From JANNHK01 sp034408875 (GTDB lineage Bacteria; Actinomycetota; Acidimicrobiia; IMCC26256; PALSA-610): a DNA stretch of 8,742 nucleotides. The first letter of the stretch is position 1; each line of letters starts with the position of its first letter. Both the position numbers and the translations under genes were made by a program. Under the pieces are notes generated by a model. The model searched no databases. It saw only the letters and a program-made list of their open reading frames with translations, and was not told the origin of the DNA. The stretch lies in the NCBI GenBank assembly GCA_034408875.1, contig JAWXCJ010000166.1, forward strand, positions 1 through 8,742, given 5' to 3'. Positions 1 to 8,742 of this stretch are shown here, piece after piece.

Positions 1-1
1 C

Positions 2-724
2 TGGATGGTCGACGGCAACGGTCAGGTGTACGCGTTCGGCACCGTGTCGAACTTCGGTGGCAGTCCGGCCGGGACCGTCGACCTGGAACCGACACCGAGT
101 GGTCGTGGGTACTGGCTCGTCACCAGTGACGGCGCCGTTCACGCCCGCGGCGACGCCGCCTACCTCGGCGGGGCGAACACCGGCCGGCTCCGAGCGTTCG
201 AAACCGTCACGAGCATGTCGCGCACTGCCAACGGTGGCGGCTACTGGCTGTTCACGAACCGCGGCCGCGCGATTCCCTTCGGCAACGCACCCTTCCTCGG
301 CGACATGAGCGCGGTCCCGCTCAACGGACCCGTCCTCGACTCCGTCTCGACCCCTTCGGGTGGCGGGTACTTCATGGTTGCGTCCGACGGCGGAGTGTTC
401 GCCTTCGGCGACGCCCAGTTCACGGGTTCGATGGGCGGGAAACCATTGAACGCACCCGTGCAATCACTCGTACCCGACAGCGACGGCAACGGCTACTGGC
501 TCGTCGCCCTCGACGGTGGCGTGTTCGCGTTCAACGCAACGTTTCGCGGGTCGATGGGCGGCACCCGTCTCAACCGGCCCATCACGGACATGGTGCGCTT
601 CGGCGACGGCTACTTGATGGTCGGCGAGGACGGCGGCATCTTCAACTTCGGCAACCAGCCGTTCTTCGGATCGCTCGGCGCGACGCCGCCCGCGGTCCCG
701 GTCGTCTCGGTCGCCGCCCCGTAA
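2..724 (+). CDS. Blade-repeat (GYW / DGGVFAFG) protein, C-terminal part
   Basis: The reading frame is already open at the left edge (a Trp codon at 2-4 precedes the first in-window ATG at 5), so this is the C-terminal 240 residues of a longer protein. Numbering from the Met at 5, the visible part is a series of repeats: GY(W/F/L) occurs at residues 35, 79, 121, 163 and 202, spaced 44, 42, 42 and 39. Each is followed by a 'DGGVFAFGDA' turn and, in the later repeats, 'F.GSMGG..LN.PV'. With the partial unit at the edge there are about six units, running to the last residues. Repeats this size with aromatic and Gly-Asp turns suggest short beta-sheet blades of a propeller. Similar repeats are familiar from secreted or cell-wall proteins of Acidimicrobiia and related actinobacteria. 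Any signal peptide or catalytic domain would lie outside the window, so no enzymatic function is assigned. The stop TAA (722-724) is 17 bases before the next gene. Confidence 0.8.
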   Translation, partial: WMVDGNGQVYAFGTVSNFGGSPAGTVDLEPTPSGRGYWLVTSDGAVHARGDAAYLGGANTGRLRAFETVTSMSRTANGGGYWLFTNRGRAIPFGNAPFLGDMSAVPLNGPVLDSVSTPSGGGYFMVASDGGVFAFGDAQFTGSMGGKPLNAPVQSLVPDSDGNGYWLVALDGGVFAFNATFRGSMGGTRLNRPITDMVRFGDGYLMVGEDGGIFNFGNQPFFGSLGATPPAVPVVSVAAP

Positions 725-729
725 CCCGT

Positions 730-741
730 TACCCTCCCCGC
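730..741 (+). promoter_or_regulatory. Putative -10 element, leaderless promoter of the oxidoreductase gene
   Basis: TACCCT (730-735) fits the actinobacterial -10 pattern TANNNT. It is followed by exactly six bases (CCCCGC) and then the GTG start codon at 742, which puts the expected transcription start on or next to the G of GTG. No Shine-Dalgarno sequence lies in the 17-base gap after the upstream stop codon, and I see no convincing -35 hexamer. The same arrangement recurs before four other genes in this window. The gene could instead also be read through from the upstream gene. Confidence 0.5.
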
Positions 742-1820
742 GTGATCGGTGTGGGTTTGGTGGGCTGCGGAATGATCGGCCAAGGGCACGCGTACGCGCT
801 CCGGCTTCTTGCCGAAGACGGCGACATCCGGCCCGTCGCCGCGGCCGACCGTTCGGAAGAAGCAGTCGAACGGGCCCGCCAGATCTGCGGGTTCGAACAC
901 GTCGGTGACGACGCGCAGGCGGTCATCGACCATCCCGATGTCGAGGCCGTCGTCATCGTGACGCCGACCACGACGCACGACGCGTTCGTGCGCGCCGCAC
1001 TCGCCGCGGGCAAGCACGTGCTCTGCGAGAAGCCGCTCGCCACCGACTTCGCGACCGTGCGCGCGTTGTGCGACACCGTCGCGACCGCGCCGGTGACGAG
1101 TCAGGTCGGGTTCCACTCCCGGTTCCATCCACTCGTCAACGAGTTGCGGCGCATCGTCGTCGACGGATCCCTCGGCCGGCCGATGGCGTACACGCTGCGC
1201 GACGACCAGTACTGGCCGACCGGCGACGTAGTGCCCGGACACTCGTCCTGGCGATCCGACCGGGCCCAGGCCGGCGGCGGCGCGTTGCTGGAGCATTCGA
1301 TCCACAGCGCCGACATTCTGTCGTGGATCTTCGGCGCGCCCACCGAAGTGTTCGCGCGCCGCCGCTCGATCTTCGGGTACGACGTCGAGGACACGGCCGC
1401 GTGCACCATCACGCACGCGTCAGGGGTCGTCGGCAACCTCCTCACGATCTTCAACGGTGTGCGCGGGCGCGAAGAACGAAGACTCGAAGTGTTCTTCGAA
1501 CACGGTGCAGTCGAAGTCACGACCGACTTCCTCGTCGGCGCGCGCGAGGACAGCTTCCTGATTCAGCGACCCGACGAGGAACCCGACCGGCGCGATGTCG
1601 ATGCGCTACGCGAACAACACTTCGTCGCGGCGGGACTCCCCCGCCGCGACTTCATGATCTACCTCTACCCCGCGGCACGCGCGTTCGCGCACGCCGCACG
1701 CGACCGGCGGGCGTCGAGTCCCGGGTTCCGCGACGCGCTTGTCGCGCACGCGCTCGTCGAAGCCGCGTACCGGTCGGCCGCGGGCGGCATGCCCGTCGAA
1801 CTCACCGGCGACCTCGCGCT

Positions 1821-1824
<4 letters not shown>
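742..1824 (+). CDS. Gfo/Idh/MocA family NAD(P)-dependent oxidoreductase
   Basis: This 360-residue protein has the normal length of Gfo/Idh/MocA dehydrogenases, cytosolic enzymes that oxidise or reduce sugars, inositols or related polyols with NAD(P). The N-terminal Rossmann fold opens with a GxGxxG motif (GLVGCGMIG, residues 5-13). The hallmark EKP is at 96-98 (CEKPLA), with Lys97 the expected catalytic/cofactor lysine. The C-terminal domain has the substrate-site signature 'GGGALLEHSIHSADILSW' (178-195), including His188 and Asp191. Glu184 stands where many members have Asp, a variant I recall from the 'EHSIH' subgroup. The GTG at 742 is chosen because the Rossmann strand begins at once (VIGVGLVG). 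The substrate cannot be read from the sequence. The gene follows the blade-repeat gene by 17 bases and ends tail to tail with aconitase, the two stop codons overlapping. Family assignment is firm; the specific reaction is unknown. Confidence 0.93.
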
Positions 1825-4634
<2,810 letters not shown>

Positions 4635-4647
4635 GGGAAGGAACGTA
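4635..4647 (-). promoter_or_regulatory. Putative -10 element, leaderless promoter of aconitase
   Basis: Read on the minus strand, TACGTT (4647 down to 4642) is followed by seven bases (CCTTCCC) and the GTG start of aconitase at 4634. It matches TANNNT, and the distance places transcription initiation at or one base from the start codon. There is no purine-rich ribosome binding site just before the GTG. A -35 element for this promoter would overlap the DNA used by the oppositely directed STAS promoter about 30 bases away. No clear -35 hexamer is visible. Confidence 0.5.
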
Positions 4648-4676
4648 CCCTGTGCCCCGCCGGGACATGTGCGGAC

Positions 4677-4688
4677 TAGTGTCTGTAC
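4677..4688 (+). promoter_or_regulatory. Putative -10 element, leaderless promoter of the STAS gene
   Basis: TAGTGT (4677-4682) is followed by exactly six bases (CTGTAC) and the GTG start at 4689. This is the TANNNT-N6-start arrangement expected of a leaderless mRNA. There is no Shine-Dalgarno match upstream of the GTG and no recognisable -35 at 16-19 bases. It lies back to back with the aconitase -10, with 29 bases between the two hexamers. Confidence 0.5.
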
Positions 4689-5018
4689 GTGACCGCCGAA
4701 CCTGACGTCGGATTGTCGCTGTCCGTCGAGCGCAACGGCGCCGACGCGGTCGTCATGGTCGGCGGCGAGCTTGAATTCGGCACCGCCGCACCCCTTCGCA
4801 CGACGTTGCTCGACCTCGCCCACGACGGCGCCGGCACGCTCGTACTCGATCTCGGGTCGGTCGAGTTCATCGATTCGACCGGCATCAGCTTGCTCGTGCA
4901 GGCGAAGCAACGCCTCGAAGCTCAGGGCAGCCGGTTGGTGTTGCGCCGGCCAGCACCGCGGGTGGTGCGCGTCCTCGAGGTCGCGGGACTCCGCGAGTTC
5001 TTCGAGATCGAGAACTAA
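4689..5018 (+). CDS. STAS-domain anti-sigma factor antagonist (RsbV/SpoIIAA-like)
   Basis: This 109-residue protein is a single STAS domain, the size and type of stand-alone anti-anti-sigma factors. The diagnostic segment is VEFIDSTGISLLVQAK (58-73). Ser63 in DSTG aligns with the phosphorylated serine of SpoIIAA/RsbV (DSSG). In the known mechanism the unphosphorylated form binds a HATPase kinase and frees its sigma factor; phosphorylation by the kinase inactivates it and a PP2C phosphatase restores it. All three partner types lie in this window: the kinase gene is next door in opposite orientation, and the PP2C gene follows. That these particular proteins act on each other is inferred from proximity. 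GTG at 4689 is the first in-frame start and leaves about ten residues before the first strand. The stop TAA shares bases with the kinase stop. No membrane or extra domain is present. Confidence 0.92.
   Translation: MTAEPDVGLSLSVERNGADAVVMVGGELEFGTAAPLRTTLLDLAHDGAGTLVLDLGSVEFIDSTGISLLVQAKQRLEAQGSRLVLRRPAPRVVRVLEVAGLREFFEIEN
4996..5016. repeat. Imperfect inverted repeat at the STAS/kinase convergent junction
   Basis: AGTTCT (4996-5001) and AGAACT (5011-5016) are complementary, and inner CG/CG pairs extend the stem after one bulged T (5002), leaving an AGAT loop. The hairpin ends inside the STAS stop codon, where the two convergent genes meet. No T-run follows on either strand, so it is not a textbook intrinsic terminator, and the codons of EFFEIEN could produce it by chance. 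It may serve as a weak bidirectional pause or RNA-end structure. Confidence 0.3.
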
Positions 5019-5422
5019 GGGCTCACGGTCGCCTCGCGCCGCGAAACTGCCTGCCCACCCGTGTGGAGCTCGAACCACACGAACTTCCCGTTGGCGTCTT
5101 TCTCGGTGCCCCATCGGGCCGCGATGCGCTCGACGAGCAACAGCCCCCGCCCCGTGACTGCCTCGGGCCCGTAATCGCGAAGGCGCGGCGCGGACGGGCT
5201 CGCGTCGTGCACCGCGACCCAGATCCGTTCGCCGCGCTGCTCGATGCGCAGCTTCGACGACGAACGGGCGTGGAGTACGGCGTTGGTCACGAGCTCCGAC
5301 GCCAACAACTCGCAGTCAAGGATGACCGCGTCGCCAATTCCCCAACCCCGCAATGTCTCGACCACGAAGCGACGGGCCCGGGCCGCGGCATTGCGATCCA
5401 CGGGCAACTGGATCGAAGGCAC
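5015..5422 (-). CDS. HATPase_c_2 anti-sigma factor / serine protein kinase (RsbW/SpoIIAB-like)
   Basis: This 135-residue protein is a lone GHKL ATPase domain, typical for RsbW-type kinases. The N box is CELLASELVTNAVLHA (37-52) with Glu43, Asn47 and His51. The G1 box is VHDASPSAP (71-79) with Asp73 contacting adenine. The G2 glycines are in GRGLLLVERIAARWG (91-105), followed by a short lid and the final strand GKFVWFEL (112-119). Family knowledge: such proteins sequester a sigma factor and phosphorylate a STAS partner. The STAS gene meets it tail to tail (stop codons overlapping) and the PP2C phosphatase gene diverges from it. Its target sigma factor is not in the window, and some actinobacterial relatives act on other targets. 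GTG at 5422 is the first in-frame start and the domain begins promptly after it. Having kinase and STAS on opposite strands is unusual, since rsbV and rsbW normally lie in one operon. Confidence 0.9.
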   Translation of the reverse strand: MPSIQLPVDRNAAARARRFVVETLRGWGIGDAVILDCELLASELVTNAVLHARSSSKLRIEQRGERIWVAVHDASPSAPRLRDYGPEAVTGRGLLLVERIAARWGTEKDANGKFVWFELHTGGQAVSRREATVSP

Positions 5423-5434
5423 ACATTTATCGTA
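5423..5434 (-). promoter_or_regulatory. Putative -10 element, leaderless promoter of the anti-sigma kinase
   Basis: Read on the minus strand, TACGAT (5434 down to 5429) is followed by six bases (AAATGT) and the GTG start at 5422. An AGGAG-like run on this strand lies more than 20 bases before the GTG, too far to be its ribosome binding site, so a leaderless transcript is the simplest reading. No clear -35 is seen. Confidence 0.5.
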
Positions 5435-5476
5435 ACCAGGGACGCTCCTCCCTAATCGGACTGAGGCACCCTGCGC

Positions 5477-5488
5477 TACATTGCCCCC
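5477..5488 (+). promoter_or_regulatory. Putative -10 element, leaderless promoter of the PAS-GAF-PP2C gene
   Basis: TACATT (5477-5482) is followed by exactly six bases (GCCCCC) and the ATG at 5489. No Shine-Dalgarno sequence is present. The 66-base divergent gap shared with the kinase gene also holds a short inverted repeat, AGGGA (5438-5442) and TCCCT (5449-5453). That repeat lies between the two -10 elements, a plausible but unproven operator position. Confidence 0.5.
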
Positions 5489-8026
5489 ATGGGCGGTCCG
5501 GCTCGATCGCTGCTGAAGCCTGGGCTCTGGCTCGCCGCGGGGATAGTGACCACGACCGCGATAGCCATCGTGGATGTGCTGGCGCCGGAATCCGAGGTGC
5601 CGCTCCTCGCGATCGTTCTCGGCGCATTTGTCGCCGCGTTCGGCGCGACGACGTTCGGCACGGGCACGGTCGCGCTCTACTCACTCGCAGCCGCGGTCGG
5701 CATCGGCGCCGCCGAAGACCAGATCGGCGAAACGGGCCACACGATCCGGATGATCGCGATCGTCGTCCTCGGTTGCGCCGCCGTCGCCTTGACGCAGATT
5801 CGCATCAGTCGCGATCGTGAACTCGACGAAGCGCGACCGGGCATCGCCGAGGCGCAGCGTCTGCGCATTGCGCTCGACGCGGGCGAGATGGGCACGTGGA
5901 GCTGGGACCGCGCGACGAGTCGCGTCGAGTGGGACGACCGGCTCGAATCGATCTTTGGGGTCGAACCCGGCACGTTCGACAACACGTTCGCCTCGTGGGT
6001 TGCGCTGCTCCACCCCGACGACCGCGACGACACCCTCGCGGCGCTGAACGACGCAATCGAACGTCTTGCCCCGTTTCGCTTCGACCACCGCGTCACCTGG
6101 GCCGATGGTTCGGAGCATTGGGTCGAGGGCCGCGGCGAGCCCGTCGTCGACGCGGCCGGCCAGGTCGTGGGCGCGGCGGGCGTCGCCATCGGCATCGACG
6201 CCCGCCGTCAGGCCGAAGCCGAACGCACCGAGTTACTCGAAGCAGAACGCGAAGCGCGCGCCCGCGCCGAAGCATCCGGCAACGCGCTCCGCCGGCTGAG
6301 CGAACTCACCCTCACGCTCTCCGGCGCCACTACCGTCGACGAAATCGCAGTCGCCGCCGTGCGCAACGGAACGGCCGCCCTCGGCGCCCGGTACGGGTGG
6401 TTCGCCACCGTCGACGAGGCCACCGATGAGCTCGTGACCCGCGCGGACGAGGGCTACACCGCCGAACTCATCACGACCTACCGGCGGGTTCCGCTGGACA
6501 CGCCGATCGCGGGAACCGAGGCGCTGCGGATCGGGGGTCCGATCTTCATCGAATCGGCCGACGACCGCCGAGAACGTTTTCCCCATTTCGTCGAGACCGG
6601 CATCCACGGGTCGTTCGCCATCGTACCGATCGCCCACGGTCACGGCGGTCGCGGTGTGCTGTCGTTCGGCTATCCGGACGCGCGTCCGTTCTCCGAAGAA
6701 GACCGGCGCTATGTCGCCGCAGTCATCGAAGCGTGCGCGCAGGCGCTGCAGCGTGCATCCCTGTTCGAGGCCGAGCAGGCGAGCCGGGGCCGGCTCCGCA
6801 CACTGCTCGAACTCTCGGAAACGCTCGCCGGGCTCGACGACCCCGACGCAGTGCTCGCGACGACCGCGCGCTTCGCCGCCGACCGCATCGGCCGCTTCGC
6901 CAGCGTGTACGTCTCCGAACCCGAAGGACTCCGCCCTGTGACGACGGTGCACGCGGACGCGATTCTCGACCCGGTCGTCGAAAAGCTTGCGGCGCTGGGT
7001 ATCGACGCGCGCCGACTGGCGGAACGCGCCGTTGCCGAACCGACCGGCACGTTGGTGCAGCGTCTTTCCGAAGAACAGTGGGCGCAGGCGCCCGAAGACG
7101 TGCAGGAACTTTTGGCAACGCTGCACCCGACGGCCATCATGGTCGTCGCCATGCGCGTGTCGGGCCGCACGCGCGGCGTCATCGCGATCGGTCACGACCA
7201 GTCGGTTGGCTTCAGCGCATCCGACCTCGAGCTCGCGGCCGACATGGGGCGTCAGACCGCATCGGCGCACGAACGGGCGACCTTGTGGCAGGCCAGCCAG
7301 GAACGGTTCGAGGCTGAGCATTACATGGTCCAACTGCTCCAGAGTTCGATCGTCCCCGAACAGCTTCCCGATATCGCCGGCGCCGAACTCGCGGCGTTGT
7401 ACCAACCGGCAACGGCGGGCGTCGACATCGGTGGCGACTGGTACGACGTCTTCGAGCACCACGGCGCAGTGACGCTCGTCGTCGGTGACGTCGCCGGGCA
7501 CGGCGTCGAGGCTGCATCGCTCATGGGGCGCGTCCGCAACGCGTTCCGGGCGTACGCAGTCGACGACGACGACCCCGGCAGTCTCCTCCAGAAGGTCGAC
7601 GACCTCCTGCACGCGTTCGAAGAACACGCGATGGTCACGGCAGTCGTGGTGCGCTACGAGCCCTCGACGGGCGACGTCGCGTGGGCGCGGGCCGGACACC
7701 TTCCGCCCCTGCTCTGCGACGGAGGTGGCGGCATTCGCTTCCTCGACGACGTGAACTCGCCGCCGCTCGGAACACTCGCGGATGGGTTCAAGACGGCACG
7801 GGCGCGACTCGGACCCGGTTCGCTCCTCATGCTGTACACCGACGGGCTCGTCGAGCGCCGCGACTGCATCCTCGACGCCGGACTCGACTGGCTCGCCGAC
7901 CGCGTGCGCGAGAAGCACACGGAACCGCTCGACATCCTGTGTCGCTCGCTGGCCGACGAACCCTTCGTCGCGTACCCGTCCGGCGATGACATGTGCGTCC
8001 TCGCGTTACGCGCCACGGTGAAGTGA
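5489..8026 (+). CDS. Membrane-anchored PAS-GAF-GAF sensor serine phosphatase (SpoIIE/RsbU-type PP2C)
   Basis: This 845-residue multidomain phosphatase probably dephosphorylates a STAS anti-anti-sigma factor. Residues 12-31, 38-56, 58-74 and 86-102 are hydrophobic and suggest four membrane helices. A PAS_3-like domain (about 125-240) holds 'AGEMGTWSWD' and 'LHPDDRD'. An Ala/Glu/Arg-rich linker at 238-270 looks coiled-coil. Two GAF domains follow (about 283-422 and 445-597), then a second helical linker. The C-terminal SpoIIE/PP2C domain (about 610-845) has every metal-binding motif: GGDWYDV (Asp650), GDVAGHG (Asp667), TDGLVE (Asp785) and GDD (Asp833/Asp834), so it should be active. The ligands of PAS and GAF cannot be read; I see no obvious haem or cysteine signature. 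The ATG at 5489 is directly before the first membrane helix. Neighbouring STAS and kinase genes are the likely partners. The stop TGA overlaps the start of the ROK kinase gene by four bases, implying co-transcription. Confidence 0.93.
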   Translation: MGGPARSLLKPGLWLAAGIVTTTAIAIVDVLAPESEVPLLAIVLGAFVAAFGATTFGTGTVALYSLAAAVGIGAAEDQIGETGHTIRMIAIVVLGCAAVALTQIRISRDRELDEARPGIAEAQRLRIALDAGEMGTWSWDRATSRVEWDDRLESIFGVEPGTFDNTFASWVALLHPDDRDDTLAALNDAIERLAPFRFDHRVTWADGSEHWVEGRGEPVVDAAGQVVGAAGVAIGIDARRQAEAERTELLEAEREARARAEASGNALRRLSELTLTLSGATTVDEIAVAAVRNGTAALGARYGWFATVDEATDELVTRADEGYTAELITTYRRVPLDTPIAGTEALRIGGPIFIESADDRRERFPHFVETGIHGSFAIVPIAHGHGGRGVLSFGYPDARPFSEEDRRYVAAVIEACAQALQRASLFEAEQASRGRLRTLLELSETLAGLDDPDAVLATTARFAADRIGRFASVYVSEPEGLRPVTTVHADAILDPVVEKLAALGIDARRLAERAVAEPTGTLVQRLSEEQWAQAPEDVQELLATLHPTAIMVVAMRVSGRTRGVIAIGHDQSVGFSASDLELAADMGRQTASAHERATLWQASQERFEAEHYMVQLLQSSIVPEQLPDIAGAELAALYQPATAGVDIGGDWYDVFEHHGAVTLVVGDVAGHGVEAASLMGRVRNAFRAYAVDDDDPGSLLQKVDDLLHAFEEHAMVTAVVVRYEPSTGDVAWARAGHLPPLLCDGGGGIRFLDDVNSPPLGTLADGFKTARARLGPGSLLMLYTDGLVERRDCILDAGLDWLADRVREKHTEPLDILCRSLADEPFVAYPSGDDMCVLALRATVK

Positions 8027-8742
8027 GCGCGGTCGTCGCGATCGACATCGGCGGCACCAAGCTCGCGGCGGGCCTGGTCGCGGCCGACGGCACCCTGACG
8101 GCCCGGTGCACGACACCCACCCCCCGCACCGACGACGCCGAGGAACTGTTTGCGGCACTCACCGCGTTGCTCGACCCCATCGACACCACCGCGGCCGTCG
8201 CGGTGGGAGTCGGCTGCGGTGGGCCGATGGCGCGGGGTGGTGAGCACGTGTCGCCGTTGAACATCCCTTCGTGGCGCGCGTTCCCACTGCGGTCGCGCAT
8301 CGCCGCGCACCTCGACCGCCCCGTGTTCGTCGACAACGACGCCAAGGCACTCGCGCTCGGCGAAGGCTGGCTCGGAGCCGCAGCCGACGCCGACAACTTC
8401 ATCGGGATGGTCGTCTCGACCGGCATCGGCGGCGGCATCGTGCTCGACGGCCGCCTCCTCGACGGTCGTGAGGGCAACGCCGGGCACGTCGGTCACGTAA
8501 TTGTCGAGCCCGACGGCCACCAGTGCGGGTGCGGCGCGCGCGGGTGCGTCGAGGCCGAGGCGTCGGGCACCGCGATCCGGCGCATCACCGGCGGCGCTCC
8601 CAAGGATGCACCCGCCGATGTGCGGATCCGTTGCGGCACGTTGGTCGGCCGCGCGATCGCATCGGTCGCGAATCTGTGCGACCTACCGCTCGCCGTCGTG
8701 TCCGGTTCGGTTGCGCTCGGCTACGGCGAGCCGTTCTTCACC
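8023..8742 (+). CDS. ROK-family sugar kinase (glucokinase-like), 5' part
   Basis: The first 240 residues of a ROK (repressor/ORF/kinase) protein are visible and the frame runs off the right edge. There is no N-terminal DNA-binding domain, so it is a kinase, not a ROK repressor. Motifs: phosphate loop AIDIGGTK (6-13); substrate loop PLNIPSW (78-84); VDNDAKALALGEGW (103-116) with Asp106 the expected catalytic base; second phosphate loop STGIGGGIV (132-140); and zinc motif GHVIVEPDGHQCGCGARGCVE (157-177) with Cys168, Cys170 and Cys175. The usual GEIGH sugar-contact glutamate is His155 here (AGHVGH). Likely ATP-dependent phosphorylation of glucose or a related hexose or amino sugar; the exact substrate is unclear. 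GTG at 8023 overlaps the phosphatase stop (GTGA), typical of translational coupling. An in-frame GTG at 7993 would add ten residues but lies inside the phosphatase gene and gives an atypical N-terminus. Confidence 0.9.
   Translation, partial: MSAVVAIDIGGTKLAAGLVAADGTLTARCTTPTPRTDDAEELFAALTALLDPIDTTAAVAVGVGCGGPMARGGEHVSPLNIPSWRAFPLRSRIAAHLDRPVFVDNDAKALALGEGWLGAAADADNFIGMVVSTGIGGGIVLDGRLLDGREGNAGHVGHVIVEPDGHQCGCGARGCVEAEASGTAIRRITGGAPKDAPADVRIRCGTLVGRAIASVANLCDLPLAVVSGSVALGYGEPFFT

Noticed and set aside
610..1416. A 268-codon minus-strand open frame opposite the oxidoreductase gene.
   Set aside because: It is antisense to the conserved Rossmann and EKP region, with shadow-type composition and no motif.
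4665..4670. ACATGT palindrome as an operator between aconitase and the STAS gene.
   Set aside because: It is six bases with no symmetric extension on either side, so too short to call a binding site.
4996..5016. The hairpin at the STAS/kinase junction as an intrinsic terminator.
   Set aside because: There is no T-run on either strand and the stem is interrupted and only moderately GC-rich; it is kept only as an inverted repeat.
4635..5114. N-terminal extension of aconitase by about 160 residues to an upstream start at 5114.
   Set aside because: The extension is antisense to the STAS gene, has no homology that I recognise, and the family's N-terminus (NSFGARSKL) begins right after the GTG at 4634.
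6233..7918. A 561-codon open frame on the minus strand inside the phosphatase gene.
   Set aside because: It is antisense to well-defined GAF and PP2C domains, has no recognisable motifs, and is Arg/Val/Asp-rich as expected from GC-biased third positions of the real gene.
7993..8025. Earlier in-frame GTG (7993) as the start of the ROK kinase.
   Set aside because: It lies inside the phosphatase coding sequence, adds an atypical Arg-rich leader, and the GTGA overlap at 8023 gives the normal ROK N-terminus.

Overview
The window is high-GC DNA (roughly two thirds G+C by eye) with dense genes, GTG starts and almost no intergenic space. The protein families and the upstream blade-repeat protein point to a high-GC actinobacterium. 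My best guess is Acidimicrobiia, because 'GYWLVxxDGGVFAFGDAxFxGSMGG' repeats are common in secreted proteins of that class. This placement is an inference from memory of the families, not a search result.

Layout, left to right: (1) the 3' end of a protein made of ~42-residue Trp/Gly-rich repeats (2-724, +, cut by the window edge); (2) a Gfo/Idh/MocA-type NAD(P)-dependent oxidoreductase (742-1824, +); (3) a full-length AcnA-type aconitase on the opposite strand (1821-4634, -), tail to tail with (2); (4) a small STAS-domain anti-sigma-factor antagonist (4689-5018, +), divergent from aconitase; (5) a small HATPase_c_2 anti-sigma/serine kinase (5015-5422, -), tail to tail with (4); (6) an 845-residue membrane-anchored PAS-GAF-GAF-SpoIIE/PP2C phosphatase (5489-8026, +), divergent from (5); (7) a ROK-family sugar kinase (8023-8742, +), starting inside the stop codon of (6) and cut by the right edge. 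No stretch over 300 bases lacks a gene; the largest gap is 66 bases. I saw no tRNA, rRNA, CRISPR array or insertion sequence.

Genes 4-6 are the three classical parts of a partner-switching pathway: a sensor phosphatase, its STAS substrate, and the kinase that phosphorylates the STAS protein and holds a sigma factor. Each part has its key residues. Here they are on alternating strands with separate promoters, not in one rsbV-rsbW operon, and no sigma factor gene is in view. The phosphatase is fused by a 4-base overlap to a sugar kinase gene, which hints at a link between the signalling output and carbohydrate supply.

Two architectural regularities stand out. All five genes with their own upstream gap (oxidoreductase, aconitase, STAS, kinase, phosphatase) have a TANNNT hexamer exactly 6 or 7 bases before the start codon and no Shine-Dalgarno sequence, the signature of leaderless transcripts. 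Both convergent gene pairs end in the same shared tetranucleotide CTAA, giving TAA on one strand and TAG on the other.
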